Part shown: positions 13,477-20,742 of the stretch, in pieces
Layout of the letters: each line of letters begins with the position of its first letter
Numbering within the stretch: position 1 is the first letter of the stretch
Source: Bacillota bacterium
GTDB taxonomy: Bacteria > Bacillota_I > Bacilli_A > Erysipelotrichales > Erysipelotrichaceae
Direction: 5' to 3'
Assembly (NCBI GenBank): GCA_023387245.1
Contig: JAEWIH010000037.1
Coordinates: forward strand, 1-20,742
DNA: 20,742 nucleotides
Program-made: the position numbers and the translations under genes
Notes under the pieces: model-generated
The model's database searches: none
Told to the model about the DNA's origin: nothing
What the model saw: only the letters and a program-made list of their open reading frames with translations

Positions 13477-14311
13477 TTATCAACAGGTGATTAATAATGC
13501 CACTAAATTGTTAATTGATAATAATATTTATGACGGTTTTGCTTTTAGATATATGTTAGAATTGTGTCAATTACATGATATTAATTTATATCTAAATAAA
13601 GATAATCCGATACCTATCGATATTTATAACATTTATCAAAATGGTATAGAGCGTTTATTAAAAAACGAACCTTTGGCTTATGTTTTAGGATTTGAATGGT
13701 TTTATGGTCGCCGTTTTAAAGTAAATAGTGATGTATTAATACCAAGACAAGAAACCGAAGAATTATTGGGTAAAGTTTTAAGTTTGGCTGATGAATATTT
13801 GATTGATGGTGGGATTGTTGCTGATGTGGCTACTGGATCTGGTAATTTAGCAGTTTCTTTAGCACTAGAATTAAATAATTGTCAAGTTTATGGTTTAGAT
13901 ATTAGTGAATTAGCTTTAAGTGTTGCTAGGGAAAATGCTATTAATTTAGGGGCTAATGTTAACTTTTTGTGTGGAGATATGGCTAAACCGCTTATTGATA
14001 ATAATATTAAAGTAGATATATTAGTAGCTAATCCGCCATACATTAGCAATGCTGAAAAAATTTCGGAATCAGTTTATAATTATGAGCCTCATTTAGCATT
14101 ATTTGGTGGTGATGATGGTTTAAATTTATATAGAAAATTATTTGAACAATTACCTTTTGTTTTAAATTCTAAGGCTATAGTTGGTTTAGAGATTGGTTAT
14201 TGGCAAAAAGAGGCTATTATTAATGAAATAAATTTGCGTTTTAAAGATTGCCGTTGTTGGTGTGAAAAAGATATTAATGGCTTAGATCGAATGATGTTTA
14301 TTTGTTTTTGA
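13466..14311 (+). CDS. prmC: Release factor glutamine N5-methyltransferase
   Basis: Transfers a methyl group from S-adenosylmethionine to the GGQ glutamine of release factors. In the 281-aa protein, residues 1-85 form the helical substrate-binding domain. The methyltransferase domain carries PRQETEEL (93-100), the AdoMet loop VATGSGN (121-127) and the catalytic NPPY motif (189-192), which is diagnostic. Start GTG 13466 lies 11 bases inside prfA with no strong ribosome site, so translational coupling is likely. The SAM producer metK is two genes downstream. Length and motifs are fully normal. Confidence 0.95.
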   Translation: MNNSYQQVINNATKLLIDNNIYDGFAFRYMLELCQLHDINLYLNKDNPIPIDIYNIYQNGIERLLKNEPLAYVLGFEWFYGRRFKVNSDVLIPRQETEELLGKVLSLADEYLIDGGIVADVATGSGNLAVSLALELNNCQVYGLDISELALSVARENAINLGANVNFLCGDMAKPLIDNNIKVDILVANPPYISNAEKISESVYNYEPHLALFGGDDGLNLYRKLFEQLPFVLNSKAIVGLEIGYWQKEAIINEINLRFKDCRCWCEKDINGLDRMMFICF

Positions 14312-14330
14312 TAATAAATCGTGTTAAAAT
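14302..14330 (+). promoter_or_regulatory. Possible promoter of the MntR-like regulator
   Basis: TTGTTT (14302-14307), a 17-base spacer and TAAAAT (14325-14330) with an extended TGT just before it. It overlaps the last codons of prmC. No palindromic operator is visible around it. Confidence 0.45.
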
Positions 14331-14350
14331 TGTGCTACTAGGAGAAGTAT

Positions 14351-14752
14351 ATGACAATAAATCAAGAGGATTATTTAAAAGCTATTTTTGAATTGTTGGA
14401 AAAAAACGAGAAAGTTACTAATAAAAAGATTTCATTGCGTTTAAATATTAATAAAGCTTCTGTAACTGAAATGCTAAAAAGGTTGATCAATCAAGGTTAT
14501 GTTTTATATGATGATAATCTCGGTTTTAGCTTAACTGATGTGGGTGAGGTGATAGCTAAAAAATTAATTAGTAAACATCGTTTATGGGAAGTGTTTTTAA
14601 TTAATATGTTAAATTATCATAATCAAAATGTTCATCATGAAGCTGAAGAATTAGAACATGCGACTTCTGATGAGTTGATGGAGATGTTGAATAAATTTTT
14701 AAATTGCCCTAAAAAATGTCCGCACGGGCAAACGATTTATATGAATTTATAA
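14351..14752 (+). CDS. DtxR/MntR-family metal-dependent transcriptional repressor
   Basis: A 133-aa repressor with an N-terminal winged helix (recognition region INKASVTEMLKRL, about 33-45) and a dimerisation/metal domain. Metal ligands align with B. subtilis MntR almost number for number: D7, H76, E80, E99, E102 and H103. The position that is Cys102 in DtxR is Glu here, as in manganese-type MntR. The tail CPKKCPHGQTIY (119-130) is shared with IdeR/TroR-like members. The C-terminal SH3/FeoA domain of DtxR is absent, as in MntR. RBS TAGGAGAAG supports ATG 14351. Manganese or iron sensing is inferred from ligands; the Fe importer and P1B ATPase upstream are candidate targets. Confidence 0.88.
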   Translation: MTINQEDYLKAIFELLEKNEKVTNKKISLRLNINKASVTEMLKRLINQGYVLYDDNLGFSLTDVGEVIAKKLISKHRLWEVFLINMLNYHNQNVHHEAEELEHATSDELMEMLNKFLNCPKKCPHGQTIYMNL

Positions 14753-14785
14753 TTCATTTGAATCGATTTTTTAATAGGAGGTATT

Positions 14786-15823
14786 ATGATTATTACTAGT
14801 GAACAGGTGTCTTTTGGGCATCCTGATAAAATTTGTGATCAAATTGCTGATGCCATTTTAGTTGATTGTTTAAAAAATGATAGTGCGTCTAGAGTGGCTG
14901 TTGAGTGTTTAATTAAGGAAAATAATGTTGTTTTGGGTGGAGAAATTACTTCTAATCATAAGCCTGATTATTTTGATATAGTTTCCAATGTTTTAAAATC
15001 TGTCGGTATGAATGAATTTAGATTGACAAATTTAATTGGCCTCCAAAGTCGAGATATTGGTCAAGGTGTTGATGATGGTGGTGCTGGTGATCAGGGTATT
15101 ATGTTTGGATATGCTTGTAATGAAACTAAGGAATTATTGCCGTTGCCTTATGTTTTAGCGACTAAAGCTTTAATTTATTTAATGGATTTAAAGCATCCTA
15201 AATTATTATTTGATGCTAAATCACAAGTTAGTTATGATTATGATTTAGGGCGTATTAATACTTTTTTAATTAGTTGTCAACATCAAGAAGATATTGAATT
15301 GGATGATGTTAAAGCTATTATTTTGCCGATTATGATTAAAGTAGCTAAAGAGTATAATTTAAATACCGATTTTAAAGTATTAATTAATCCTACTGGGCGT
15401 TTTGTTAGTGGTGGTAGTTTTGCTGATTGTGGAGTTACTGGACGGAAAATCATTGCTGATACATATGGTGGTTTTGGTGGCCATGGTGGTGGCGCTTTTA
15501 GTGGGAAAGATCCTAGTAAGGTGGATAGAAGTGGCGCATATATGGCTCGTAAAATAGCTAGAGATTTAGTTAAGCAAGGATATTGTGATAAGTGTTTAAT
15601 TCAAATTGCTTATGCTATTGGTATAAAAGATCCGGTAAGTGTTTGTTTAGATTGTTATAATACAAATAGCGAGTCTATTGATACATTAATTGCTATGATT
15701 AAGGAAAAATATGATTTAAGTCCAAGATCGATTATTAATGAATTGGATTTATTAAATGTAGATTATAGAACTGCTTCTACTTATGGTCATTTTATGCATC
15801 GTAATTTACCATGGGAACAATAA
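14786..15823 (+). CDS. metK: S-adenosylmethionine synthetase, compact form
   Basis: Makes S-adenosylmethionine from methionine and ATP. Conserved elements are SEQVSFGHPDKICDQ (5-19, with the ATP-binding HPDK), the flexible-loop GAGDQGIMFGYACNET (99-114), NPTGRF (201-206), TGRKIIADTYGG and the phosphate loop GGGAFSGKDPSKVDR (234-248). At 345 aa it is some 35-50 residues shorter than typical bacterial MetK. The deficits are mainly in loops between domains and in a missing tail after LPWEQ. VSGGSFADCGVTGRK replaces the usual VIGGPxGDxGLTGRK. RBS AGGAGG is six bases before ATG. No SAM riboswitch fits in the 33-base gap upstream. Confidence 0.95.
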   Translation: MIITSEQVSFGHPDKICDQIADAILVDCLKNDSASRVAVECLIKENNVVLGGEITSNHKPDYFDIVSNVLKSVGMNEFRLTNLIGLQSRDIGQGVDDGGAGDQGIMFGYACNETKELLPLPYVLATKALIYLMDLKHPKLLFDAKSQVSYDYDLGRINTFLISCQHQEDIELDDVKAIILPIMIKVAKEYNLNTDFKVLINPTGRFVSGGSFADCGVTGRKIIADTYGGFGGHGGGAFSGKDPSKVDRSGAYMARKIARDLVKQGYCDKCLIQIAYAIGIKDPVSVCLDCYNTNSESIDTLIAMIKEKYDLSPRSIINELDLLNVDYRTASTYGHFMHRNLPWEQ

Positions 15824-15838
15824 ACTAATGAGAATTTA

Positions 15839-15866
15839 TTGACAATTTTAGTTTTTTTTGTATAAT
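15839..15866 (+). promoter_or_regulatory. Promoter of the thrS T-box leader
   Basis: Consensus TTGACA (15839-15844), a 16-base spacer and consensus TATAAT (15861-15866), giving a start near 15873. It is the strongest promoter match in the window. Confidence 0.88.
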
Positions 15867-15872
15867 TTTATT

Positions 15873-16077
15873 ATAAATCTTTTATGCAAGACATGGTTAT
15901 GTATAAATTTATTTCAGAGACAAAGTGGTTGGTGTAAACTTTGATAAATATACATAATTACTACTTGTTAGAGCAATTTAATTTTTGCCGTGGACTAGCG
16001 TTAATAGTAAGAGATCAGTAATGATGAATAAAGGTGGTACCACGCAATATGACGTCCTTTTTTGGGGGTCATTTTTT
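15873..16077 (+). ncRNA. T-box riboswitch (threonine specifier)
   Basis: Senses uncharged tRNA-Thr and allows thrS transcription when threonine is scarce. Stem I is readable: CAAG (15887-15890) pairs with CTTG (15964-15967), and TTATGTATA (15897-15905) with TATACATAA (15949-15957). The specifier loop between them reads TTACTA; its ACT at 15960-15962 followed by A is a Thr codon plus the usual purine. The arm above has the typical AGAGA and GGTTGGTG segments (15917-15934) on a CAAAGT/ACTTTG stem. The T-box core GGTGGTACCACG is at 16033-16044. Confidence 0.92.
16049..16077 (+). terminator. Regulated terminator of the thrS T-box
   Basis: ATGACGTCC (16049-16057) pairs with GGGGGTCAT (16064-16072), with one mismatch and one wobble, followed by a six-T run. 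It is alternative to the antiterminator formed with the T-box core. Confidence 0.85.
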
Positions 16078-16096
16078 ATTTTTGGAGGGAATGTTT

Positions 16097-17842
16097 ATGA
16101 TTAATATTAAAGAAAATGAACAGCTTAGTATTTTAAATCATTCGACAGCTCATTTATTGGCACAAGCAATTAAATCTTTATATCCACATGCTAAGTTTTG
16201 GGTTGGGCCAGTGATAGAGGAAGGCTTTTATTATGATATTGATTTAGGTGATGATGTTATTTCAGAATCGCAATTTAATAAAATCGAGAAAGTAATGAAA
16301 AAGTATGCTAGTCAAGCTAATGATATTGTTAGATGTGAATTAAGTAAAGAAGAAGCATTAATTAAGTTTGGTAATGATCCTTATAAAGTTGATTTAATTT
16401 CTCGTATGGATGAAGATAATCAAGTTATTAGTTGTTATAGTCAAGGGGATTTTGTTGATTTATGCAAAGGACCGCATGTTGCTAATACAAAAGAATTGAA
16501 ATATTTTAAATTATTAAAAGTATCAGGTGCTTATTGGAAAGGCGATGCTAATAATAAAATGTTACAAAGAATTTATGGTGTTGCTTTTAATACTAAAGAA
16601 GAATTAGATACTCATTTATATCAATTAGAAGAAGCAAAAAAACGTGATCATAAAAAATTAGGCCGAGAACTAGAGCTATTTATGTTTAGTGAATATGGTC
16701 CTGGCTTTCCTTTTTGGTTAGATAATGGGATGAAATTGCGTCATAAATTAGAACAATTTTGGATAGAAGAACACCGTAAAGAAGGTTATGAAATTATTTC
16801 AACTCCAATGATGTTGAATAAAGATTTATGGGAAGTTTCGGGCCACTGGTTTAATTATAAAGAAAATATGTATTTATCTAATATTGATGAAAATGAGTTT
16901 GCGATTAAGCCAATGAATTGTCCTGGTGGGATTTTAGTATACAAAAATAGTTTACATTCATATCGGCAATTACCTTTAAGAATTGGCGAATTAGGATTAG
17001 TTCATCGCCATGAAGCTAGCGGAGCTTTGAATGGATTGTTTAGAGTTAGATGTTTTACTCAAGATGATGCTCATATTTTTATGACTTTAGATCAAATAGA
17101 GTCTGAAGTTGTACGGTTAATAGCTTTTATTGATCGAGTATATCGCTTATTTAATTTGACATATACTATCGAATTATCTACTCGTCCCGAGTCTAAATAT
17201 ATTGGTTCTATAGAAGTTTGGGATAAGAGCGAAAAAGCTTTGGCTGATGCTTGTAAAGCGGCTGGTAAAGATTTTAAAGTTAATCCTGGCGATGGAGCTT
17301 TTTATGGTCCTAAATTAGATTTTCATATTCGTGATAGTTTAAATCGACAATGGCAATGTGGAACGATTCAATTAGATTTAAATTTACCACAACGTTTTGA
17401 TCTACATTATATAGATGCTAATAATGAAAAACAACGTCCTGTTATGTTACATCGTGTAATTTTTGGATCAGTTGAAAGATTTATTGGTAATTTGATTGAA
17501 CACTTTGGTGGTGCTTTTCCATTGTGGTTACATTTTAATCAAGTAACAGTTTGTCCAGTTTCAAGTGAGGTGCATGGTGATTATGCAAAAGTTGTATATC
17601 AGCGTTTAGTTGATAATAATATTTTAGTTACATATGATGATCGAAATGAGAAACTTGGTTATAAGTTACGTGAATCTCAAATGAAAAAGACTCCTTATAC
17701 TTTAGTTGTGGGTGATAATGAGATGGCTAATAATTCGGTTACAGTGCGTAAATATGGTCAAACTGAAACAGTTACAATGTCATTAGATGAATTTATTGAT
17801 TTTGTTAATAAAAAAATTGAAAATAAGGAAATTGATTATTAA
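16097..17842 (+). CDS. thrS: Threonyl-tRNA synthetase lacking the TGS domain
   Basis: Charges tRNA-Thr. ATG 16097 is chosen: GGAGGG (16084-16089) lies seven bases upstream, ATG 16091 is too close, and anything earlier falls in the T-box. That gives 581 aa against about 640 for usual bacterial enzymes. The protein starts directly at the editing domain (HSTAH 15-19, CKGPH 123-127), so the roughly 60-residue TGS domain is absent. The catalytic core has MNCPGG (273-278), motif 2 (RIGELGLVHRHE, 295-306) and zinc ligands C275, H326 and H452. Motif 3 is HRVIFGSVERF (452-462), and the C-terminal anticodon-binding domain is complete. It is controlled by the upstream Thr T-box. Confidence 0.96.
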   Translation: MINIKENEQLSILNHSTAHLLAQAIKSLYPHAKFWVGPVIEEGFYYDIDLGDDVISESQFNKIEKVMKKYASQANDIVRCELSKEEALIKFGNDPYKVDLISRMDEDNQVISCYSQGDFVDLCKGPHVANTKELKYFKLLKVSGAYWKGDANNKMLQRIYGVAFNTKEELDTHLYQLEEAKKRDHKKLGRELELFMFSEYGPGFPFWLDNGMKLRHKLEQFWIEEHRKEGYEIISTPMMLNKDLWEVSGHWFNYKENMYLSNIDENEFAIKPMNCPGGILVYKNSLHSYRQLPLRIGELGLVHRHEASGALNGLFRVRCFTQDDAHIFMTLDQIESEVVRLIAFIDRVYRLFNLTYTIELSTRPESKYIGSIEVWDKSEKALADACKAAGKDFKVNPGDGAFYGPKLDFHIRDSLNRQWQCGTIQLDLNLPQRFDLHYIDANNEKQRPVMLHRVIFGSVERFIGNLIEHFGGAFPLWLHFNQVTVCPVSSEVHGDYAKVVYQRLVDNNILVTYDDRNEKLGYKLRESQMKKTPYTLVVGDNEMANNSVTVRKYGQTETVTMSLDEFIDFVNKKIENKEIDY

Positions 17843-17864
17843 AAGTCCAGTTAACTGGACTTTT
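17841..17864. terminator. Rho-independent terminator after thrS
   Basis: AAAAGTCCAG (17841-17850) and CTGGACTTTT (17855-17864) form a perfect 10-bp stem with a TTAA loop. The stem begins in the thrS stop codon and supplies its own T run, so it may work in both directions. Confidence 0.82.
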
Positions 17865-17881
17865 AATTAAAAAGTGGGATT

Positions 17882-18592
17882 ATGAATAATATTGATAGAT
17901 TAAAAATAATGATTAATAGTAGTCAAAAGATTGTATTTTTTACAGGTGCAGGTATTTCAACTCCTAGCGGTATTCCGGATTTTAGATCAAATACTGGCTT
18001 GTTTAAACAAAATTTAAGAGCTGAAGAAATTGTTGAACATAATTTCTTTTTTCAAAATACTAAAGATTTTTATGAATATTATTTTAATCATTTAGTATAC
18101 GTAAATGCTATACCAAATATTGCTCATAAATATATTGCTAGTTTAGAAAAAACTAAAAATATTACTGTTGTTACTCAAAATATTGATAATTTACATCAAA
18201 AGGCTAATAGTAGTAATGTTTTAGAATTACATGGTAGTATTTATCGCAACTATTGTTTAAATTGTCATCAATTTTATGATATTAATGAAATTAGCTCAAA
18301 AAATTATCATTGCCATAAATGTAATGGTTTAATTAAACCGGATGTAGTATTGTATGGGGAAGGCTTAAATTATGATATTATTAGTCAAAGTGTTAATGCT
18401 ATTATTAATGCCGATTGTTTAATTATTGTTGGTACTTCTTTATCAGTTTATCCAGCTGCCGGATTTATTGATTATTATAGTGGTAATAAATTAGTTGTAA
18501 TTAATCGCGATCATACTCATGCTGATGCTATAGCAAATTTAGTTATTAATGATGATTTAGAATTAGTTTTTAAGGAATTAAGTTATGCTTAA
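17882..18592 (+). CDS. NAD-dependent protein deacylase, sirtuin family
   Basis: A 236-aa SIR2/CobB-type enzyme that removes acyl groups from protein lysines using NAD+. The NAD-binding GAGIS (22-26) and PDFRS (32-36) motifs, TQNIDNLH (98-105) with the catalytic H117 in LELHGS, and GTSLSVYPAAG (184-194) are all present. A zinc site is formed by C125-C128 and C144-C147. Acyl preference cannot be decided by eye. The ribosome site is weak (AGTGGG), and no promoter is evident after the thrS terminator. The end overlaps the first chromate-transporter-like gene by 8 bases, an unusual translational coupling for a sirtuin. Confidence 0.93.
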   Translation: MNNIDRLKIMINSSQKIVFFTGAGISTPSGIPDFRSNTGLFKQNLRAEEIVEHNFFFQNTKDFYEYYFNHLVYVNAIPNIAHKYIASLEKTKNITVVTQNIDNLHQKANSSNVLELHGSIYRNYCLNCHQFYDINEISSKNYHCHKCNGLIKPDVVLYGEGLNYDIISQSVNAIINADCLIIVGTSLSVYPAAGFIDYYSGNKLVVINRDHTHADAIANLVINDDLELVFKELSYA

Positions 18593-19103
18593 ATTATATA
18601 TAACTTTTTTTAAAATAGGTTTATTTAGTTTTGGTGGTGGATATGCGATGATTGGACTACTAAATAAAGAATTATGTAATAAAAATAATTATTGTAGTGA
18701 AAAAGAATTACTAGATTATTATGCGATTGCTCAAGTTACGCCGGGAATTATTGCGATTAATACATCTACCTTTGTTGGTTATAAACAAAAAGGAATAATA
18801 GGGGCGATTGTTGCTACATTAGGGATGATTTCTCCTAGTATTATCATTATTAGTGCTTTGTCTAATTTTTTATTACATTATTTAGATCAACCGAGTTTTA
18901 ATCATATTTTAAATGGTATAAAATTGGTAATTATTGTTTTAATGGCAGAAGCGATTATTAACTTATTTATTAAGGCTATTTGTAATTGGTACCAATTGTT
19001 AATATATGTTTCTATATTATGTATTACTTTATTTACAAATATTTCGAGTGTTTGGTTAATAATTGGTTTATTAATAATAGGAGTTTTGAGTTATCGTGGC
19101 TAA
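18585..19103 (+). CDS. Half-size chromate transporter family protein, subunit 1
   Basis: A 172-aa membrane protein of the short CHR (ChrA) family, in which two half-size proteins together replace a full-length ChrA. It has the family motifs FSFGGGYAMIGLL (14-26) and AQVTPGIIAINTSTFVG (49-65), then about five to six hydrophobic segments. Start ATG overlaps the sirtuin stop by 8 bases; the end overlaps its partner by 8 bases. Full ChrA proteins export chromate, but many short CHR pairs occur where chromate is not relevant, so the true substrate is open. Confidence 0.88.
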   Translation: MLKLYITFFKIGLFSFGGGYAMIGLLNKELCNKNNYCSEKELLDYYAIAQVTPGIIAINTSTFVGYKQKGIIGAIVATLGMISPSIIIISALSNFLLHYLDQPSFNHILNGIKLVIIVLMAEAIINLFIKAICNWYQLLIYVSILCITLFTNISSVWLIIGLLIIGVLSYRG

Positions 19104-19632
19104 TTTATTAATATTAAGTTTAGAATTTATGAAAACAGGATTATTTGCTGTTGGAGGAGGATTAGCAACAATTCCTTTTTTAAAGGAAATAGGTATTAAT
19201 TATAATTTATTTAATTTAGATTTTATTATTAAAATGATTGCTATATCTGAATCAACGCCAGGACCAATTGGTATTAATATGGCTAGTTATATTGGTGCTC
19301 ATTATTTTGATATTTTTGGGGCAATCATTTTATCAATTTCTTTAATTTTACCTAGTATAGTTATTATAATCATTATTGCTATGTTTTTAGAAAAATTTAA
19401 ATCTTTAAAAATAATTGAACATTTATTTAAATTATTACGGCCGGCAGTAGTGGCTTTGATTACTAGTATTTTAGTGCCGATAGCTATAATGAGTTTTTGG
19501 CTAAATCAACAATTTGTATGGATAAATATGCTTATTGTAGTAATTTTATTTATGATTTATCATTATTTTAAATTACATCCGATTTTAATGATTATTATTG
19601 GTATGTTTATTGGTTATATTTTGAAAATATAA
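19096..19632 (+). CDS. Half-size chromate transporter family protein, subunit 2
   Basis: A 178-aa partner of the preceding protein. It shows the same duplicated motifs, FAVGGGLATIPFLKE (17-31) and SESTPGPIGINMASYIG (51-67), and four or five further hydrophobic stretches. The two halves are expected to insert in opposite orientation and act as a heterodimer (known for short CHR pairs). GTG 19096 is used; it lies inside the first gene, so translation is probably coupled. It is the last gene of the sirtuin operon and ends at a bidirectional terminator. Confidence 0.88.
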   Translation: MANLLILSLEFMKTGLFAVGGGLATIPFLKEIGINYNLFNLDFIIKMIAISESTPGPIGINMASYIGAHYFDIFGAIILSISLILPSIVIIIIIAMFLEKFKSLKIIEHLFKLLRPAVVALITSILVPIAIMSFWLNQQFVWINMLIVVILFMIYHYFKLHPILMIIIGMFIGYILKI

Positions 19633-19666
19633 AAATATTCTCAATTTAATTTGAGAATATTTTTTT
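19631..19666. terminator. Bidirectional terminator between convergent genes
   Basis: A 14-bp perfect stem, AAAAATATTCTCAA (19631-19644) with TTGAGAATATTTTT (19651-19664), loop TTTAAT, T runs at both ends. It serves the chromate-transporter operon on the plus strand and proS on the minus strand, and includes the last codons of proS. Confidence 0.9.
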
Positions 19667-20742
19667 GATGAAATCATTAACTTCATTTAAAGCTACTATA
19701 TGTTTTTTATCAGAATTAATAATATTAATTTCGACATTATTATCAACTAATGCTTTTCCAATAGTGATTCTAACATAGGCACCAATTAATTCCATATCAT
19801 TAAATTTTACACCAGCTCTTTCATTACGATCGTCTAGTAAAGTATCATAATCATTTTTAAATTGATTATATAAATCGTTAGCTACTTTCATAATTGTTTC
19901 GTCTTTAATATTAATTGGAACAATCGCAATTTGAATAGGCGCAATATTTTTAGGCCATAATATTTTATTACCATCATTGTGTTGTTCGACAATAGCCGCC
20001 AAACAGCGACCAATCCCAATTCCATAAGAGCCCATAATTACTGGCATTAATTTATTGTCAGAGTTGGTATAGTATAGATTCATTGCGCAAGAATATTTGT
20101 CACCTAATTTAAAAGTATTACCAATTTCAATTCCTTTTTTAAAAATAACTGGTCCTGCCATATTTTCGCACATATCGCCTTCTTTAATATTTCTAATATC
20201 GGCTACTTGATAATTAAATTCTTCAATATTAGTATTAATTCTATGGATATCTTTTTGATTAGCTCCGACAATAAAATTGTGCATGACAGTGATTTGTTGA
20301 TCAATAATGATTGGAATTTCTAAACCGATAGGTCCAGCAAAACCGATAGGAGCTTTAGTTACTAATTCGACTTGTTCACTAGTTGCTAAATTAATCTCAT
20401 TCGCATTTAATAATTTTTTGACTTTACTTTCATTGACTTCATGATCACCACGAACACAAATGGCATAAAGATTATCATCGATATTATATATAAGAGTTTT
20501 AACAAATTTTTTAATATCTTGATTTAAAAAAGTAGTTACTTCTTCGATCGTTTTTTTATTAGGTGTTTCAATTAGTGAGGCAGTTTGGTGTGGTTCTAAT
20601 TCCGTTTGTTCAATGATACAACCAGCGATTTCTAAATTTGAAGCATAACCACTATTTTCTTGAATGACTAATATATCTTCGCCGATATTAGAAATTGCTT
20701 GAAATTCTTCGCTTAATAATCCACCCATTGCGCCAGTATCTG
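19646..20742 (-). CDS. proS: Prolyl-tRNA synthetase, N-terminal part beyond the window
   Basis: Charges tRNA-Pro. The minus-strand frame runs open off the right edge, so this is the C-terminal part of a class II synthetase of the long bacterial type. Reading inward, it begins DTGAMGGLLSEEFQ (motif 2 region; compare DSGAIGGSxSHEF). It continues through the inserted cis-editing domain (roughly the next 200 residues, with GFAGPIGL) and the late motif 3, MGSYGIGIGRCLAAIVEQ. It ends in the anticodon-binding domain (IAIVPINIKDE, LLDDRNERAGVKFNDMELIG). The MGG methionine is not a start. It is the only minus-strand gene here, convergent with the chromate-transporter pair. Confidence 0.95.
   Translation of the reverse strand, partial: DTGAMGGLLSEEFQAISNIGEDILVIQENSGYASNLEIAGCIIEQTELEPHQTASLIETPNKKTIEEVTTFLNQDIKKFVKTLIYNIDDNLYAICVRGDHEVNESKVKKLLNANEINLATSEQVELVTKAPIGFAGPIGLEIPIIIDQQITVMHNFIVGANQKDIHRINTNIEEFNYQVADIRNIKEGDMCENMAGPVIFKKGIEIGNTFKLGDKYSCAMNLYYTNSDNKLMPVIMGSYGIGIGRCLAAIVEQHNDGNKILWPKNIAPIQIAIVPINIKDETIMKVANDLYNQFKNDYDTLLDDRNERAGVKFNDMELIGAYVRITIGKALVDNNVEINIINSDKKHIVALNEVNDFIKKIFSN

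Noticed and set aside
14739..14775. Possible terminator or SAM riboswitch before metK
   Set aside because: Only a 7-bp AT stem (ATGAATT/AATTCAT) with a three-base loop, and the T run is not adjacent; the gap is far too short for a SAM riboswitch.
16034..16096. In-frame GTG that would extend thrS upstream
   Set aside because: It lies in the T-box core and reads through the terminator hairpin; the resulting residues do not resemble a TGS domain.
1..20742. UGA-as-tryptophan mollicute code, suggested by the extreme AT content
   Set aside because: TGA ends the genes at 3603, 10657 and 14311, while Trp is encoded by TGG throughout.

Overview
The window looks like a chromosomal segment of a very AT-rich member of the Bacillota. 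The evidence is Gram-positive style strong GGAGG ribosome binding sites, a T-box riboswitch in front of thrS, the order rpmE-tdk-prfA-prmC, a lipoprotein-anchored siderophore importer of the YclNOPQ type, and a DUF1846 gene. TAA, TAG and TGA all end clear genes, so the standard bacterial code is used and this is not a UGA-Trp mollicute. Several housekeeping proteins are compact (MetK of 345 aa, ThrRS without a TGS domain), which would suit a streamlined, possibly gut-associated lineage near Erysipelotrichia/RF39. That placement is inference only.

Region 1 (1-3130) is the end of a surface-polysaccharide locus: the 3' part of a Wzy-like polymerase, a TagD-type cytidylyltransferase fused to a Gfo/Idh/MocA-like domain, and a class V aminotransferase, translationally coupled by overlaps. 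Together they suggest synthesis of a CDP-activated, probably amino-bearing, polysaccharide substituent. Region 2 (3184-5439) holds a small four-helix membrane protein, a DUF1846 protein and an MTH1187/YkoF-like protein. A structured gene-free stretch follows (5440-5640).

Region 3 (5600-11406) is a metal block. It has a P1B-4-like metal ATPase whose promoter carries a perfect Fur-type box, then a four-gene siderophore ABC importer (lipoprotein, two FecCD permeases, ATPase). A strong hairpin lies inside the first codons of the first permease. An MntR-like DtxR-family repressor, a candidate regulator for this block, sits downstream at 14351.

Region 4 (11407-17864) is housekeeping: rpmE with its own promoter and leader stem, tdk, prfA, prmC, the MntR-like regulator, metK, then thrS under a T-box leader with a readable ACU (Thr) specifier. 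Region 5 (17882-19632) is an overlapping operon of a sirtuin and two half-size chromate-transporter-family proteins. It ends at a bidirectional terminator shared with a convergent, truncated proS on the minus strand. I found no tRNA, rRNA, CRISPR array, insertion sequence or phage gene.
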